Shown: positions 10,575-22,133, numbered from the stretch's first letter. The stretch: 64,000 bases of DNA from Diphasiastrum complanatum (GCA_029204225.1 CM055107.1:14194900-14258899), one strand, 5' to 3'. Program-made: numbers and translations. Notes: generated from the sequence alone by a model not told the origin.

Positions 10575-11399
10575 AAACTCTTTCTTCAAAGTGCTATCAA
10601 TTTGATAATGAGAATGTTTATTGGAGATTTTCATAGTCCCCTTGGTCCAGAACATTGTATCTATCATAATGTATATCATGAAATTGAGTTTAAGTTTTCT
10701 ATGTAGAGCTCTTTCTATCTTAAGCTTATTGTTTTATTCAGTTTAGAGACATTTACATACGCTCCCAGAGCTATATACACACTTGAGATGTGTTTTGCTT
10801 ACTACTCACAAACTTTGAATGAGCTAATCCATTTGAATTTCATATATCACCAGCATTGCCCTAAATTCTGCCATGAGCATGCTGTGTCGCTCGGTCGACT
10901 TCTATGTTCAATTGCCCTAATTTCTGTCAAGAGTATGCATCGCTCGACTCAGCTCAAATGCTGATTGCGACAATTATGAACTCTGCCTGCAACTAAACAT
11001 TTGGCCAAATATCTACTACCTTATGTTACAAAGATCATGTCAAACTCTAGACTAGTTACAACAACAACAACAACCAAAATAACAATGTGGAATCGAGGCA
11101 AAGCAAGACAACAGTAAGAAATTGGAACAAGTAAAGACAATCTTGAACTGAAATGCTTCACACTAAAACACTGGTAGTCACCATTGGCATCCAATTTTTC
11201 TGTCTGCAGCTGCTGCCATTGTTTTTAGTTTTCCCTTCCTCAGCAACTGCGCTGATTACAGCAGAAGAAATATGTTACATGATCCAAGGAGATTTTGTGA
11301 AAGCCTTACCAAGAAGAAGAAAGACAGAAGTGATCAGAGGAGCATGCTAGGATTGAAGCCCGCCACCGTTGGATACTATCAGGATCATTTGGATTCTGC
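10575..11399. other. Spacer, nothing recognised
   Basis: Contains a short ACA-rich run near 11060. No gene or repeat family identified. Confidence 0.4.
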
Positions 11400-11500
11400 C
11401 GCGTGTACACGATTAACGGCTCAGTTGGTTGGCTTGGCATTTAAAGTTTCTTTGGTCTCAGGTTCGAGCCTTCTCTTGGAAACCAAGAAGCATTACCCAT
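11400..11500 (+). mobile_element. tRNA-derived SINE (copy 1)
   Basis: CGGCTCAGTTGG (11417-11428) fits an RNA polymerase III A box. GGTTCGAGCC (11461-11470) fits a B box, at normal SINE spacing. The 61 bp at 11434-11494 align without gaps to 50956-51016, and both end in GGAAACCAAGAAG. A dispersed sequence carrying pol III boxes indicates a SINE rather than a tRNA gene; no cloverleaf can be folded. The outer boundaries are uncertain and no poly(A) tail or target duplication was found. Confidence 0.6.
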
Positions 11501-11703
11501 CATCGCGCAAGCGGCCCTAAGCCCAAATAGATTAAATATGCGCTATAGGTCCTCCTCTCTTTTTGTACTAGGTATCCATCACACGCGGGCTATGTACTAG
11601 TAGGTAGCACTCGCGAGCTGCTGGAGCACTGAGGGCGACTACAGCAAGTAGCCCATTGTTGGATGGCGAATACCATATGTGACATTTGCACATCTACAGT
11701 GGA
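11501..11703. other. Spacer, possible SINE tail region
   Basis: May include the 3' body of the SINE. No other feature seen. Confidence 0.3.
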
Positions 11704-11890
11704 AATTTAAAACGTCTTGAAGCCCTTTTACTGTGGCTCAGAATCTGGTTGTTCTTAGCTAGCTCAGTGATGCCACAAGCTGCTCGATTGTGTATACCAG
11801 ACGTAGCAAGTGAAAGATGTATGATGCAAATTGAAATTCTTTGCAGGCCCTTGCTATGGCTCAGAATCAGGCTCCTCTTGGCCAACCATG
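11704..11890. repeat. Two imperfect ~55-bp direct repeats about 128 bp apart
   Basis: CTGTGGCTCAGAATCTGG near 11730 and CTATGGCTCAGAATCAGG near 11857 sit in longer matching contexts (GAAGCCC/GCAGGCCC before, TTCTTAGC/CTCTTGGC after). The pattern suggests an old ~128-bp tandem duplication. Confidence 0.5.
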
Positions 11891-12036
11891 GGTTGCCCCG
11901 TCCAAGTTTGCGCTCTTCCTCAATGCTTCGTAAATAAACACCACAAGAAAATTCGTTGGGATCTTAATACCCATAGTTTGCCCAAATGAAAGATCATGGG
12001 ATTAAAGAGTCCAGGCCTAAGGTTTTGTATCATCTT

Positions 12037-12385
12037 TGTTACGGCCCTAAGCTTATAACATACATATCCTTAGCGATGAAAGAATCATGCATACTCAAAG
12101 TTTTTGTCAATAAAGAGATAAGCAACATCAAGCATTTACCATAAGCAATCAACACAGAAGGCAGAAGAAGAACACGCACTCTCACTCAACACACTCTCAC
12201 ACAATTGCATACTACATGTAAAATGTACAAATAAACCCTGAACCCTTATAGAGAGAGAAAACCTAGGAGTAGACTAATAGACTAGCCTACTGCTAGTTAC
12301 AGCTGGTAACAATTGTCAACAATAAAGTACATCGTGTACAGTAACTAAAAAGTGTAACAATGAAGTTTATCATTGATTTCTAACA
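12037..12385 (-). repeat. 3' LTR of copia remnant 1
   Basis: On the minus strand a polypurine stretch complementary to CTCTCCCTCAATGATGG (12386-12402) precedes TGTTAGAAATC starting at 12385. The far end is TGTTAC on the plus strand at 12037, so the 349-bp unit has matching TGTTA/TAACA termini. A TATA-like CTATAAGGG (minus) lies near 12245-12253. Confidence 0.65.
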
Positions 12386-12940
12386 CTCTCCCTCAATGAT
12401 GGAATTACATTATTCTATTCACAATAGAGTACGAAACTTTTCAAATTTACATCTACCTAATGACTTAGTAAAAATATTTGTCACTCGATCTTCAGAATTA
12501 CAAAAAACAAGATCAATGGCTCCATCGAGAATTTTCTCTTGAACAAAATGATAATGTATTTCAATGTGCTTGGTTCGCACATGTACAACTAGATTTTGGC
12601 AAGGTGAATGCAGTTTTGATTGTCGCAAGATATAGTAGTCGCATCCACCTGTGGTTGACCTAAATCAACAAGCAATCTTTGTAACTATACCGCTTCTTGG
12701 GTAGCATTGCTGAGTGCTCGATATTCAGCTTTCGTCGAAGATAAGGTTATTGTAGGTTGCTTTTGCTACTCCATGAAACTGCAGCTGCACCATAACTGAA
12801 TGTATGACCATTGGTAGATCTTCTATCATCAATATTACCTGCCCAATCAGCATCTGTGTGACCTACCAACATTGGCGCTTCAGACTAATCATACTTCAAA
12901 CCAAAATTCAATGTTCCTCGAATGTATCTGTGTTAACTGA
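12386..12940 (-). pseudogene. Copia remnant 1: RNase H domain
   Basis: Broken minus-strand frames read YADW-type repeats (GHTDADWAG, RRSTNGHTF) at the right end. Toward the LTR they read VVHVRTKHIEIHYHFVQEK and RVTNIFTKSLGRCKFEKF, the typical copia RNase H C-terminus. Several frameshifts and stops separate the pieces. RT, integrase and gag are missing; the element is cut near 12940. Confidence 0.85.
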
Positions 12941-13763
12941 TGCCATGCCCCGAGGTGTCAATGCAGAACCTCGCCACAAAAAGGCTTCCAGCAGAGATGA
13001 ATTTGAGAGCCGAGTCTGAGAGCACGAGAATTATTAGTACTAGATTGAGATGTATATTTTGTGAGCCCCATGGTAATTCCCGAAAGATGAAAAACCATGT
13101 AAGAGCTAGTAACTTTAGACTTTCTCAACTTAAATTATGTTTTTAATATAGAGGCCTCCTATTATCATGTAAGAGGTGGAACCCAAATCTTTATAGAATG
13201 GGGTTCACTCAATTGTAAAAGGTGGAATTCAATTCATGTTAGAATTGGATTCACCAGCTTGTGGGTATACATAGAGGCCTCCTCCACGAGTTTCCAAGCA
13301 TGTGATATTGTACTAAAATGTTGTTGCATTGTTAATTGAAGATCCTTCGATTTGCATTTCCATCTATGCTCCATTTTCATGCATTAAGTCCGAGTACTGA
13401 TGTATGAATGTGTTTTGTCGTTGATTCTTCCTCCTTTAAAGTTTGGTTTTGTGATTAAGATCATGTAGATGTGCAGGGCCTTGTGGTGGATCAATATCAT
13501 TCCAATCTGTTGTTGTTTGGTGCTTGACTCCTTGAGGAATTCTTGTTAGAAGTGTTGAGTGACAGTTGTAGCAAACACTTTGTAGGATTAACATTGTTCC
13601 AACACGCATTGCATCTGAAAACATCATTTGATCCACACCTGACCACAAATGGTTCCAGAAACCCACCGCCTCACCGCTCTCCATCTCTCTTCCATTTTTT
13701 TCAGGGGAGAAAGCCCAGTTGGTTGAACCGCCGCTTTAAAAAGATATTTAAATTTCATTCGAC
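12941..13763. other. Spacer, nothing recognised
   Basis: ATAGAGGCCTCCT occurs twice (near 13149 and 13270), hinting at a short duplicated or LTR-derived segment. No gene seen. Confidence 0.35.
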
Positions 13764-14022
13764 GTGCACCCGATGACAACCAAAACAATTGTGTCTGACA
13801 ACTGCATCCGACGACCTCCAACATGCATCCGACGACTTGAAATATTTTTGTCCGCCGACGATTGCATCCGGTGACTTTTCGTCCCGACAATTGCATCCGA
13901 CGACCAGCCTATATTGTTGCATCCGCCAGATTGCAGCCGATAGTGTTACATCCGACAGTGCATCTAGACTAGTTCCTATCCGATATTGCATCCGACACAG
14001 TCAGTCCAGTTGCATTCAACGA
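13764..14022. repeat. Cluster of about a dozen TGCATCCGACGAC-like motifs
   Basis: Exact or near copies occur at about 13764, 13803, 13824, 13849, 13863, 13892, 13917, 13932, 13947, 13958, 13987 and 14010. Spacing is irregular (11-39 bp) and the intervening sequence is not repeated. This is not a simple tandem array. Confidence 0.75.
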
Positions 14023-14166
14023 GCTACTGCTCAGATGCGACAAATCATATTTTATAAAATTCCTATTGGAAATCTCATTATGTTCTAAAGTACTGTCAAT
14101 CACACATTTAAAAAAAAAAAAGTTAAATTCAATCAGTTCTCATGGCCAACTACTTAGAATTTGCTT

Positions 14167-14425
14167 TGCACAGGAACACAGATCATGCTACACAGTAACA
14201 CAAACAGGAAACGCTCTCCACAACAAGCTCACATAGCAACTATATTTCTCAAAATGAAATTACACTATACATATAGTTGTTCACTCAGGCAACCCATGCA
14301 TGACCCAGATTGCCGTTGGCGGGATGCGTGTCCCGTCGACTTGCCTCGTGGCGAGGCCAACTGATCCTTATCCACTGATAGGACCCACAGTACAGTAACA
14401 CAATGATTCTACTTTAATTCTAACT
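14167..14425 (-). repeat. 3' LTR of copia remnant 2 (terminal base mutated)
   Basis: On the minus strand a purine tract complementary to CTCTCCCTTAAAGTAGAG is followed by AGTTAGAATT, where TGTTAG would be expected by comparison with remnant 1. A candidate far end is TGCACAGG at 14167 (plus strand). The LTR holds a GCCTCG/CGAGGC hairpin at 14343-14357. Boundaries are tentative. Confidence 0.45.
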
Positions 14426-16744
14426 CTCTCCCTTAAAGTAGAGTCTACTTTTTATATAGTCATATACATAGCTTTAAAGTCAACAAACTTTAAGTACAGA
14501 AAGCTTTGATCTAAACTTATCAAGCTTTTCTCCAGTAAGTGGCTTAGTGAAAATATCAACTAGTTGTTCTTCTGTGCTACAATGAACAACTTTCACAACT
14601 CAGCAGCCTCTCACGTATAAAGTGATACTGAATCTCAATGTGTTTAGTTCTCACATGAAACATTGGATTCTTTGCTAGCTGAATGCCGCTCTGACTGTCG
14701 CTATGTAAAATCGTGGTATTTTTCTGCCTCATGCCAATTTCTTCCAAGATTTGTCTCAACCATATAGCTTCCTGTGCTGCACTACACATTGTCTTAACTC
14801 TGCTTCTGTGGTGGAAAGAGCAATTGTACTTTGCTTCTTACTAGACCAGGAAAAGCAACTACCACAAAACTGGAAATACATACCCTGTGGTGGATCTACA
14901 ATCATCATAGTCACCTCCCCAATCCGCATCCACATAGCCACACAACTCAGGTAAACCATCATGCTTCCTGTAAATCAAGCCATATTCTGAAGTGTCTTTC
15001 ACATAATGCAAAATGCGTTTAGCTGCCTTTCAATGCATTTCCGTAGGTGCTGCCATAAACTGACTTACAATGCCAACAGCATAGCATATATCTGGTCTAG
15101 TCGTGGTAAGGTAAATCAAGCTCCCTACTAACTGTCTATACAGCGTAGCATCAAATGACTGTGACTCATCAAGCTTAGAAAGCTTTTTACCTGGTTCAAT
15201 AGGAGTGTTTACTGGTTTGCAATCCTGCAACCTAAACCTGTGCAGCAACTCTTTGACATACTTCACCTGTGTTAAACCCACTTCATGTCCTTTTTGCCAC
15301 ACCTCTACTCCAAGGCAGTAATGCATCAGGCTGAGATCTGTCATCTCGAATTGTTCCATGAGGTCTTTCTTGATCATGTTTATCATCTCTTGATTATTTT
15401 CCATAATAATCAAGTCATCAACATAAAGAGCAATCAAAGCAACCATACCATCAAAGCATAAGACAAATAGATATGGATCAAAATGTGTTCTTACCATCTC
15501 CTTTGAACGAAAGTAGACATCAATCCTGCTATACCACGCACGTGGTGCTTGTTTAAGACCATAAAGCGCTTTCTTCAAGCGACATACTTTATTTTCCTAT
15601 CTCTTTGTTACAAAGCCTTCAGGTTGATCCGTGAACACTTCTTCTTCTAACTCACCATTTAGGAAAGCAGGTTTCACATCCATCTGATGCAAAGGCCAAC
15701 CAAAATGTGAAGCTAAAGCAACAAGTAGACGTAGAGTATTCCACTTACAAACCGACGCAAAGGTCTCCTCATAGTCGATGCCTTTACTTTGTGCGTACCC
15801 TTTGATCACCAATCTTGCCTTGTGCTTTGCTATACTTCCATTTGCATGCTACTTAGTCATGTATACCCATTTGCAACCAATGGGTTTCTTGCCAATTGGT
15901 GGTTCTACTAGTTCCCATGTGCTATGCTTAGCAATTGACTCCATCGCCTCTCCCATGGCCTTGACCCAAATGCCATCATCCTTCGCTTCACCATAAGTCG
16001 AAGGTTCTTTGCTTTGAATAATGCTAGATAGGAGAGCATAATTTGCTTCATACCTTTCAGGTTGTGTCTTCTCTCTTGTTGATCTTCATAGCTCTCCCTG
16101 ACTAGATGATCCTGGAAAGTCATCTATGTCGCGGCTCTCCAACAGTCTCTCAAACCACTTAGGGAGCTTCTTGTCAGGTGATCGGCTTCCTGGTGAAAAT
16201 GTATCCCACGGTACATCCTTCTCCTTGCGTTTCAACACCTGCAACTTCAATCCTTCTTGCACCAAAAGGTTTGTCCCTACCTCTCCAACCTGTCTCTTGA
16301 GGTTGAGTAGTAGTATCTTGAGATGTATCCTCATGTTCATTACTCGGAAGGTCAATGAATGGATCATCATCAGGTGTATCCTCACTATACCATCTTGCCC
16401 ACTAGATGTGTCTATCTTCTCAGCATCCTCGTCTTCATACATCTTGGATTCATCAAAGATAACATCACGGCTTATATGGATTTTGTTTTCGACTGGATTA
16501 AAACATCTATAGCCCTTCACACGATCATCATATTCTAGGAATATGCACTTGATAGCTTTTACATCAAGTTTACGTCTCTCTTCCTTAGGAATGTGTACAA
16601 AGGCCTTACATCTAAAGATTCGCAAGTGGTTCACCTTTGGCTTCTTCTTCGTGAATGCTTCCTCAGGTGTTATCTTTGGTATGGCAATGGTAGGACTCCT
16701 ATTTTGAAGATAGACTGCCGTGCTACATTCATAGTCAGCTAATT
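14426..16744 (-). pseudogene. Copia remnant 2: integrase end, RT and RNase H
   Basis: Read on the minus strand from 16744: TAVYLQNRSPT and FRCKAFVHIPKEERRKLD (integrase C-terminus); SRDVIFDESKMYED and an acidic linker; the RT N-terminus with [15 protein letters not shown] and [15 protein letters not shown] (15597-15812); KALYGLKQAPRAWYSRID and the intact catalytic ALYVDDLIIM (15030-15578); then RNase H (SSKKQSTIALSTTEAE, FHVRTKHIEIQYHF). Stops and frameshifts separate these blocks, but the 182-codon RT block is intact, so the copy is younger than remnants 1 and 3. The integrase is cut at 16744, exactly where the LTR of remnant 3 begins. Gag, protease and the integrase core are absent. Confidence 0.9.
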
Positions 16745-17145
16745 TGCAAGCAATCTAACATCAATCAGGTAAGCAGTAAAGAGAGATCACACACCAACCC
16801 AAGAGAACACTTCTGAACTATATTAACAAAAGAGACTGAAAGGTACATATAGACAGTCTATTTCTTGTGGGATACCGCTGCATGGTAGTTTGGTCCCCAT
16901 TATGGAATGTGTGTCCCAACTTACACTACGTGTGCCGTTAAGCTGGCACTCGTGGACACTATTACAAAAGCAGTAAAAGGCTCAAAATCACTACTGAAAG
17001 TCATGAGCTATAAGAGAAACTTGGGCTTACTTATTCTAACAATTCATGACTATTATCCACATGTAGAAATAGGCGCCACATGTGTGGGATCAAGTTATGT
17101 ACAAATGAACTTAGATCTAAAAGCTAGAATTTTGCAATTTCAACA
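16745..17145 (-). repeat. LTR of copia remnant 3, abutting remnant 2
   Basis: On the minus strand TTTTGAGGAGGCG is followed by TGTTGAAATTGC starting at 17145. A TATA-like GTCTATATGTACC lies near 16842-16854. The LTR appears to end CTTGCA at 16745, immediately followed by the interrupted integrase of remnant 2. That suggests remnant 3 inserted there, but the right-hand flank was not found, so no target duplication can be shown. Confidence 0.55.
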
Positions 17146-17905
17146 CGCCTCCTCAAAATCTAGCTTGGCAAATCTAGTGTACATTTATCTACAACACCAA
17201 GTGCATATCTCAAATTCATAAGAATCCTTTGGCAATGGTTTAGTCAAGATATCAGCAACACGTTTGGATGATGACACATGAAGAAGCTTGATCTCCTTGT
17301 CTTGCACCTTCTCCCTTACAAAATGATGTGCAATCTCGATATGCTTGGTTCGAGCATGAAAGATAGGATTGGTGGCAAGTTGTTGTGATGCTTGATTATC
17401 AAAATAAATGCATGGAATCTCCTCGGCCTTGATCACATGAAACTCCTCCAAAAGTCTTTTGATCCATATAATCTCCTTGGTGGTTGATGTCAATGTTTTA
17501 TACTCGGTTTTGCAATAGGATAGAGAGATGGTATCTTGTTTTTTTTAAAGCCAAGATATAACTCTTCCACGTAGGAATGTAGCAAAGGCACTTATGGATT
17601 TTCTATCCATCTTATCACCTACAAAATATGAGTCTGAGTATGCTCTCAAGTACAAATTAGTCCCTTGATAGACAATGCCAAAATTCCTAGTAGATGAGAT
17701 GTATCTAAGTACTATTTTGGCACTTTTCCAATGACATACTAAAGGACCTTGCATATATTGACTCGACTTGATTACGCTAAATCTTAGATCAGGTCTAGTG
17801 ATTTTGAAATAGATCAAGGAGCCAATAAGCTTTCTATAGAGTGTGATGTCCTCGAAAAATGCTTCATCACCATCACAAATAGTAATTGGGTCCATTAAGT
17901 TTGTC
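17146..17905 (-). pseudogene. Copia remnant 3: RT C-terminus and RNase H
   Basis: Minus frames read LYRKLIGSLIYFKITRPDLRF and SSQYMQGP at 17545-17895, the copia RT C-terminal end. These are followed by RNase H with KEIIWIKRLLEEF, IPCIYFDNQAS, FHARTKHIEIAHHFVREK and RVADILTKPLPKD at 17185-17493. One stop/frameshift zone lies between them. Everything upstream (gag to RT core) is missing. Confidence 0.88.
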
Positions 17906-18039
17906 TATGATGAGACCGGCTTTACTTTGAGAATCCATCTAAAACTTTGTCTGTCGATAAATTGATGACTTAAGAATGATGTTGTTGACGCTACAATTGG
18001 AGCTATGATATGATACTATGAAAAGTATCTAATGATATT

Positions 18040-18051
18040 GCTCTAATACCA
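18040..18051 (-). promoter_or_regulatory. Copia primer binding site (initiator tRNA-Met)
   Basis: The minus strand reads CCAACA followed by TGGTATTAGAGC, one mismatch from the classical TGGTATCAGAGC. It lies only ~135 bp from the RT fragment of remnant 3, implying that gag through RT core was deleted. The sequence to its right (18052 on) should be an LTR but does not match the LTR at 16745-17145, so it may come from another element. Confidence 0.5.
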
Positions 18052-18644
18052 TGTTGGAAGAAGGAATGTCAGTCGGATAATTCGAAGATTGTGAATGAAC
18101 TATCGAGCACAGCGAAATAAGCCTTCTTTCCTAATGCATGACTTCGCCTATCAATATTTGAACAAAGCTATAATGACAGAAGTCACATTCAATCTTTTAG
18201 CAACTAATTTTGAAATCATTAGCACTAAAGTGATTTCATAGCCAAAACAATGATGTACTGAATATTGCAACGTTGAAGCATTCAACAAATCGGATGAAAT
18301 AATAAGACATTTATCAGCTACAAATAACTACAGAGAAGCATACATTCTGACATGATACTGAATGCAATAAGAAGATATATTGATTCAGTAAGTAGCATGT
18401 ACAAATCAGATGATGAGAGCACAAAACAATAATGGATGAAATCGCGTACTCTAAGCTATCTCTGAGTAACTGAAAACTCTGTCTGATGCACTTCTGTTGA
18501 TAAGCAGTAAGCGCGAATAGCAATACTCTAATAGAACTTTGAAAGAAAATTGAGCTATGTAAGTCTTTGATGATCAGCTATTTAAACTAAAGCAATTTAA
18601 GCATTTATTTAGTAAATAAGACATGTAATACGGGACATATTGTA
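18052..18644. other. Possible LTR/5' flank, otherwise unrecognised
   Basis: TGTTGGAAGAAGG at 18052 could be an LTR edge next to the PBS. No second copy is available, and no gene is visible. Confidence 0.3.
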
Positions 18645-19090
18645 AGATGGCTACTTTTATTGACGGAATTTGATTTTCAAGTTGTGGTTTGAAAAGCTCT
18701 GGCCGACTGCATATCCAGAATCGAATCAACATAGTTAATACTAAAGTGGATGATGAACTACCAGATGTTGCGCTGTTCTATGTTGAAGCGGTACCTGAGA
18801 GGGCAGCCGATATTGTTGAATATCTGATGCTTGGCCAACCCAATGACTCCTTGACAAAATTACAAAAGAGACAATTGATTCTTAAGGCACAACCTTATCA
18901 ATTGATGGCGGGACAATTATATCGTCGAGGAATGGATGCTATTTTGAGAAGATGTGTTTTGCCGCATGCAATTAGGATGTTGGTGGCCTACACTTCATAA
19001 AGATACAAAAAATTATATTCAGTTATGTGATGTTTGTCAACGAGCACGATGTCCTACAAAGCAAAGTTATGCTAGTAAAACTGACCAATA
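18645..19090 (+). pseudogene. Ty3/gypsy fragment: RNase H end to integrase zinc finger
   Basis: RWLLLLTEFDFQVVV (18645 on) is the end of a gypsy RNase H, followed by a TGA at 18690 where an Arg is usual. After a frameshift come KVDDELPDVALF, KAQPYQLMAGQLYRRG and RRCVLPHAIRMLV (to about 18985), the linker into the H2C2 integrase domain. The His half of H2C2 is deleted. In another frame WWPTLHKDTKNY and CDVCQRARCP supply the Cys half, up to about 19090. Different family from the chromoviruses nearby, and on the opposite strand. Confidence 0.85.
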
Positions 19091-19791
19091 TGCTCCAGCA
19101 ACCATATGCCAAATTCCTTGACACGTCTATCGACAAATGGAAGAACAAGGATGGCATTCTCCTCGAGGCCATCAAGTGCCAGGAACAGTTGGGAGCTGCG
19201 TGTGCTTATTTTACAAAATACACTTTTACGTGAAAGGCACATCTGCTGAGGATCTCCCTCCAGATCTTTGCCATATTGGGAGAATCCTATGAAGGCTAAC
19301 AAAATCTATACAATTGGGCCGACTTCATCTCCCGACAACTCATTATTGCCCTGCAGAAGAGAGCCCCAGCTATCTCCTTGGGCTATATTTTTGTTAATTT
19401 GGCTCGAAGTCAATCCTCAATTGACTTGCAGCTTGCTCTAGCTCCAAGGGATGCCGCTGCTAGCCAAGGCTATACACTATCAACAGCTTCAGCCTCACCT
19501 TCTCCACAAGGTACTATGTTTCATGAACGTCGCGTGAAGAGGAAACATGACAAGCCATCATAACTGGCTGATACCACAACACTAGCAAAGAAGTCCAGAA
19601 ACAAGATGACCGCTTGTAGACCACCTCCAGAGTTCGAGACGGAGTTAGGTATCCCACAGACGAAGACCACAAAGCTGACTCCAAGAAAGCAGAAAAAGCA
19701 AATGGCCAACTATGAAGATGTCCCTTCTAGCAGTGACGACAATGAGGATGAAGAGGAGGGCAGCCTCCAAATGAGACGTACCCAACAATGA
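19091..19791 (+). pseudogene. Decayed coding region, possibly a plant transposon accessory protein
   Basis: Frame 1 is readable for about 230 codons, interrupted by stops at 19231, 19297 and 19561 but no obvious frameshift. It contains NLYNWADFISRQLIIALQKR, then SIDLQLALAPRDAAASQG, and ends in a basic/acidic tail (KLTPRKQKKQ, SSSDDNEDEEEG). The WADFI..Q layout recalls the plant transposon-protein domain found inside gypsy elements, but this is an impression only. It directly follows the gypsy integrase scrap and shares its strand, so it may be part of that element. Function unknown. Confidence 0.35.
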
Positions 19792-20023
19792 AGAACCACA
19801 CCTGCTGCCTCCTCACCTCAACACCATATCCAGATCACTCATCAGTCCAATCACAGCTCGAAGCACCCGATCCTAATCAACATCAGGATTCTTTCATGCT
19901 GTTAACTCACCTCTCATGCCCAACAGACACAGGCAAAAATTTCAGGGGAGGGAGAGGAGCATCTTTTTCTCGATAGGCAACAACACTTCTCTTTCTAAAC
20001 TTACAAGTTACGTACAAATGGAG
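19792..20023. other. Spacer between gypsy fragments
   Basis: No feature recognised. Ends where chromovirus LTR homology begins. Confidence 0.4.
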
Positions 20024-20105
20024 TAATAACCACATACAACTGGAGTGACCAGCTATCCATGTCGGGAATTATTCTGATTCCCTTGTACAAGACATGGACA
20101 TAACA
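20024..20105 (-). repeat. Truncated 3' LTR of the chromovirus
   Basis: The minus strand starts TGTTATGTCC after a purine tract AAGGGGGAAAAAA and matches the 5' LTR for 82 bp, then stops. The rest of the LTR is absent. Confidence 0.8.
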
Positions 20106-20109
20106 TTTT

Positions 20110-21460
20110 TTCCCCCTTGATCCATTTCTATCTCTAGAAATGAAAACCAGGGAAATTCTTCTTTTTGCTTTTGACCCTCTCCCATGAATCATCATCCTCA
20201 GTCTATCCCTTCCACCTGATCAAGCACTTAGAGATAGAACGATTTCTCAATTGTTTATCTCTAGTTCTGAGTACCTTTTCAGGGTCCAAAGGAGCACTAA
20301 GCGATGAGTCCTCCAAATGGGTAAGATCTTCCTCTGAACCAACTACGTCACCTTTATGTAAACTTAATTTTAAATGGCTTACATGAAACACAGGTGAGCT
20401 GTAGTCTTAATCTGAAGATCTAGTTTGTAAGCTAAAGAACCAATTTTTTTAATAATCCAAAACGGTCCACAATATCTCGTAGACAATTTATAATGCTTCC
20501 ATGTACTCATAGTCTTAGAATCCTTAGGTATCCTAAGATATACCCAGTCATCAACTTTAAAATCTCTGGGAGACCTCTTAAGATCGGCATAGTGCTTAGC
20601 TCTATCTTGAGCACTACGGATACAATCATGGGCCACTTGCAACATTTTACGCATATCATGCAAGAAATCTGCAACTTTCAGGATCTTAACAGACTTTGTC
20701 TCCACATTTATCGAAGATCTAGGTTGAAAACCGTCTATCAGCATAAACGGACTATAACCAATAGCAAAATGTTTTCTACTATTATAAGCAAACTCAATCA
20801 AAGGAATGTAATCTTCCCACTGAGATTGCCTGTGAGACAAATAAGTTCTCAACATATCCTCCATAGTCTGATTAGTTCTCCCAGTCTGGCTATCTGATTC
20901 AGTATAATCAGAAGAACTAAAACTAAGCGAGGTTTCAAGCTTATGGAATACATCTGACCAAAACTGACCTGTAAATTTAGGATCTCTATCACTAACTATA
21001 TCACTTGGCAGTCCATAAAGCCTAAATAATCTTTCCACAAAGATCTGGGCTAAATCCAAAGCCTTAGCAGTTGACTTGACTGGTATAAAAGTAGCTTACT
21101 TTGTCAACCTGTCCACCACAACCCAAATAGAATCATTTTGGCATTGGGTCTTTGGAAGTCCAACCACAAAATCCATAGATATACTTTTCCATCGCTTCTG
21201 AGGGATATCTAGGAGATGTAACAACCCTCCAGTCTTTAAGCGTTCTGCTTTGGCTAATGGACAAGGTCTACCACATAAGACTCGACAAATGGCTTGAGTT
21301 TCGGCCAATAAAACTCTCTTTTGACCAAGTCCAAATTCCCTGTGTATACCTGGATGACCTGCACAGAGAACGTCATGACACTCATAAAGAATCTTCTTCT
21401 TTAACTCATCATTTGCTGGTACACAGATTTTCCCATTTCAAAATAGTAACCCACCTCGGA
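20110..21460 (-). pseudogene. Chromovirus integrase and chromodomain
   Basis: On the minus strand the H2C2 region (ECHDVLCAGHPGIHREL) runs into broken frames. Then come SMDFVVGLPKTQ with the first Asp (21096-21308), LYGLPSDIVSDRDPKFTGQF with the second, and DSQTGRTNQTMEDML, where the catalytic Glu of the QTERTN motif is Gly (codon at 20880-20882). The 226-codon block at 20379-21059 continues through PLIEFAYNSRKH and the GPFWIIKKIG barrel to the end of the integrase. KCLIRWKG and DDSWE then mark a C-terminal chromodomain, which in chromoviruses guides insertion to modified histones. Stops at the K*ATFIPV join and in the chromodomain. Inactive. Confidence 0.9.
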
Positions 21461-21639
21461 TAGAGAACTGTTCCGCTATCTTCTTATATTTCTTAGGAAT
21501 CTGAGACCCCTATGAGTAAATCTCTATTCCATTCTCATTTTAACCTGTCTCCACCATCTTCCAGATGAGACTAAAATGAGAATCTGATTCACATTTTCCT
21601 CTCAGTGAAAGATATAGATTAGTGGAAATCTGGGTGAAT

Positions 21640-22130
21640 GAAAGTTCATTTGATTCACCAATCCGACTAAGCGCATCCGCAACTTGGTTAGAACTACCCT
21701 TGACATATCGGATCTCATGATCAAATTCTTACATAAGCTCAGCCCAGCGAGCTTTACGCCCCCTTAGATCGTTCTAATTACAAAAGTACTTCAGAGGTTG
21801 GTGATATGTATACACTATAAACTGACTACCATAAAGGTAATGCCTCCAGGTTTTAAGTGCATGCATCACAACAAATAACTCTGAGTTGTATAACGCAACT
21901 GAGGCCCCGTGAGTTTCTTGCTTTCAAACACTATTGTCTATCATCTTGTAGAAGAACTGCCCCTATAGCCAAATCACTTGCGTCAATTTGCACGACGTAA
22001 GGTAAATCAGGATTCGCGATCTGTAAAACAGGAGCTGAAGCAACCATTTGCTTGAGTTTCTCAAAGCATTAGTTCAACTCATCATTCCACTCAATAGACA
22101 CGCTAGGTATGGACGAAAAAGATCATTCAT
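21640..22130 (-). pseudogene. Chromovirus RNase H domain
   Basis: Minus-strand pieces read FEKLKQMVASAPVLQIANPD, YVVQIDASDLAIGAVLLQDD (with the first catalytic Asp), then after frameshifts ELFVVMHALKTWRHYLYGS and HEIRYVKGSSNQVADALSRI, the classical end of gypsy RNase H. At least three frameshifts or stops interrupt it. Confidence 0.85.
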
Positions 22131-22133
22131 CAT

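Noticed and set aside
11417-11475. tRNA gene
   Set aside because: A and B boxes are present but no acceptor stem or anticodon arm can be formed, and the sequence is dispersed, so SINE is the better call.
13436-14088. Several frames of 77-99 codons on both strands
   Set aside because: Generated by the TGCATCCGACGAC motif cluster; the frames share no protein features.
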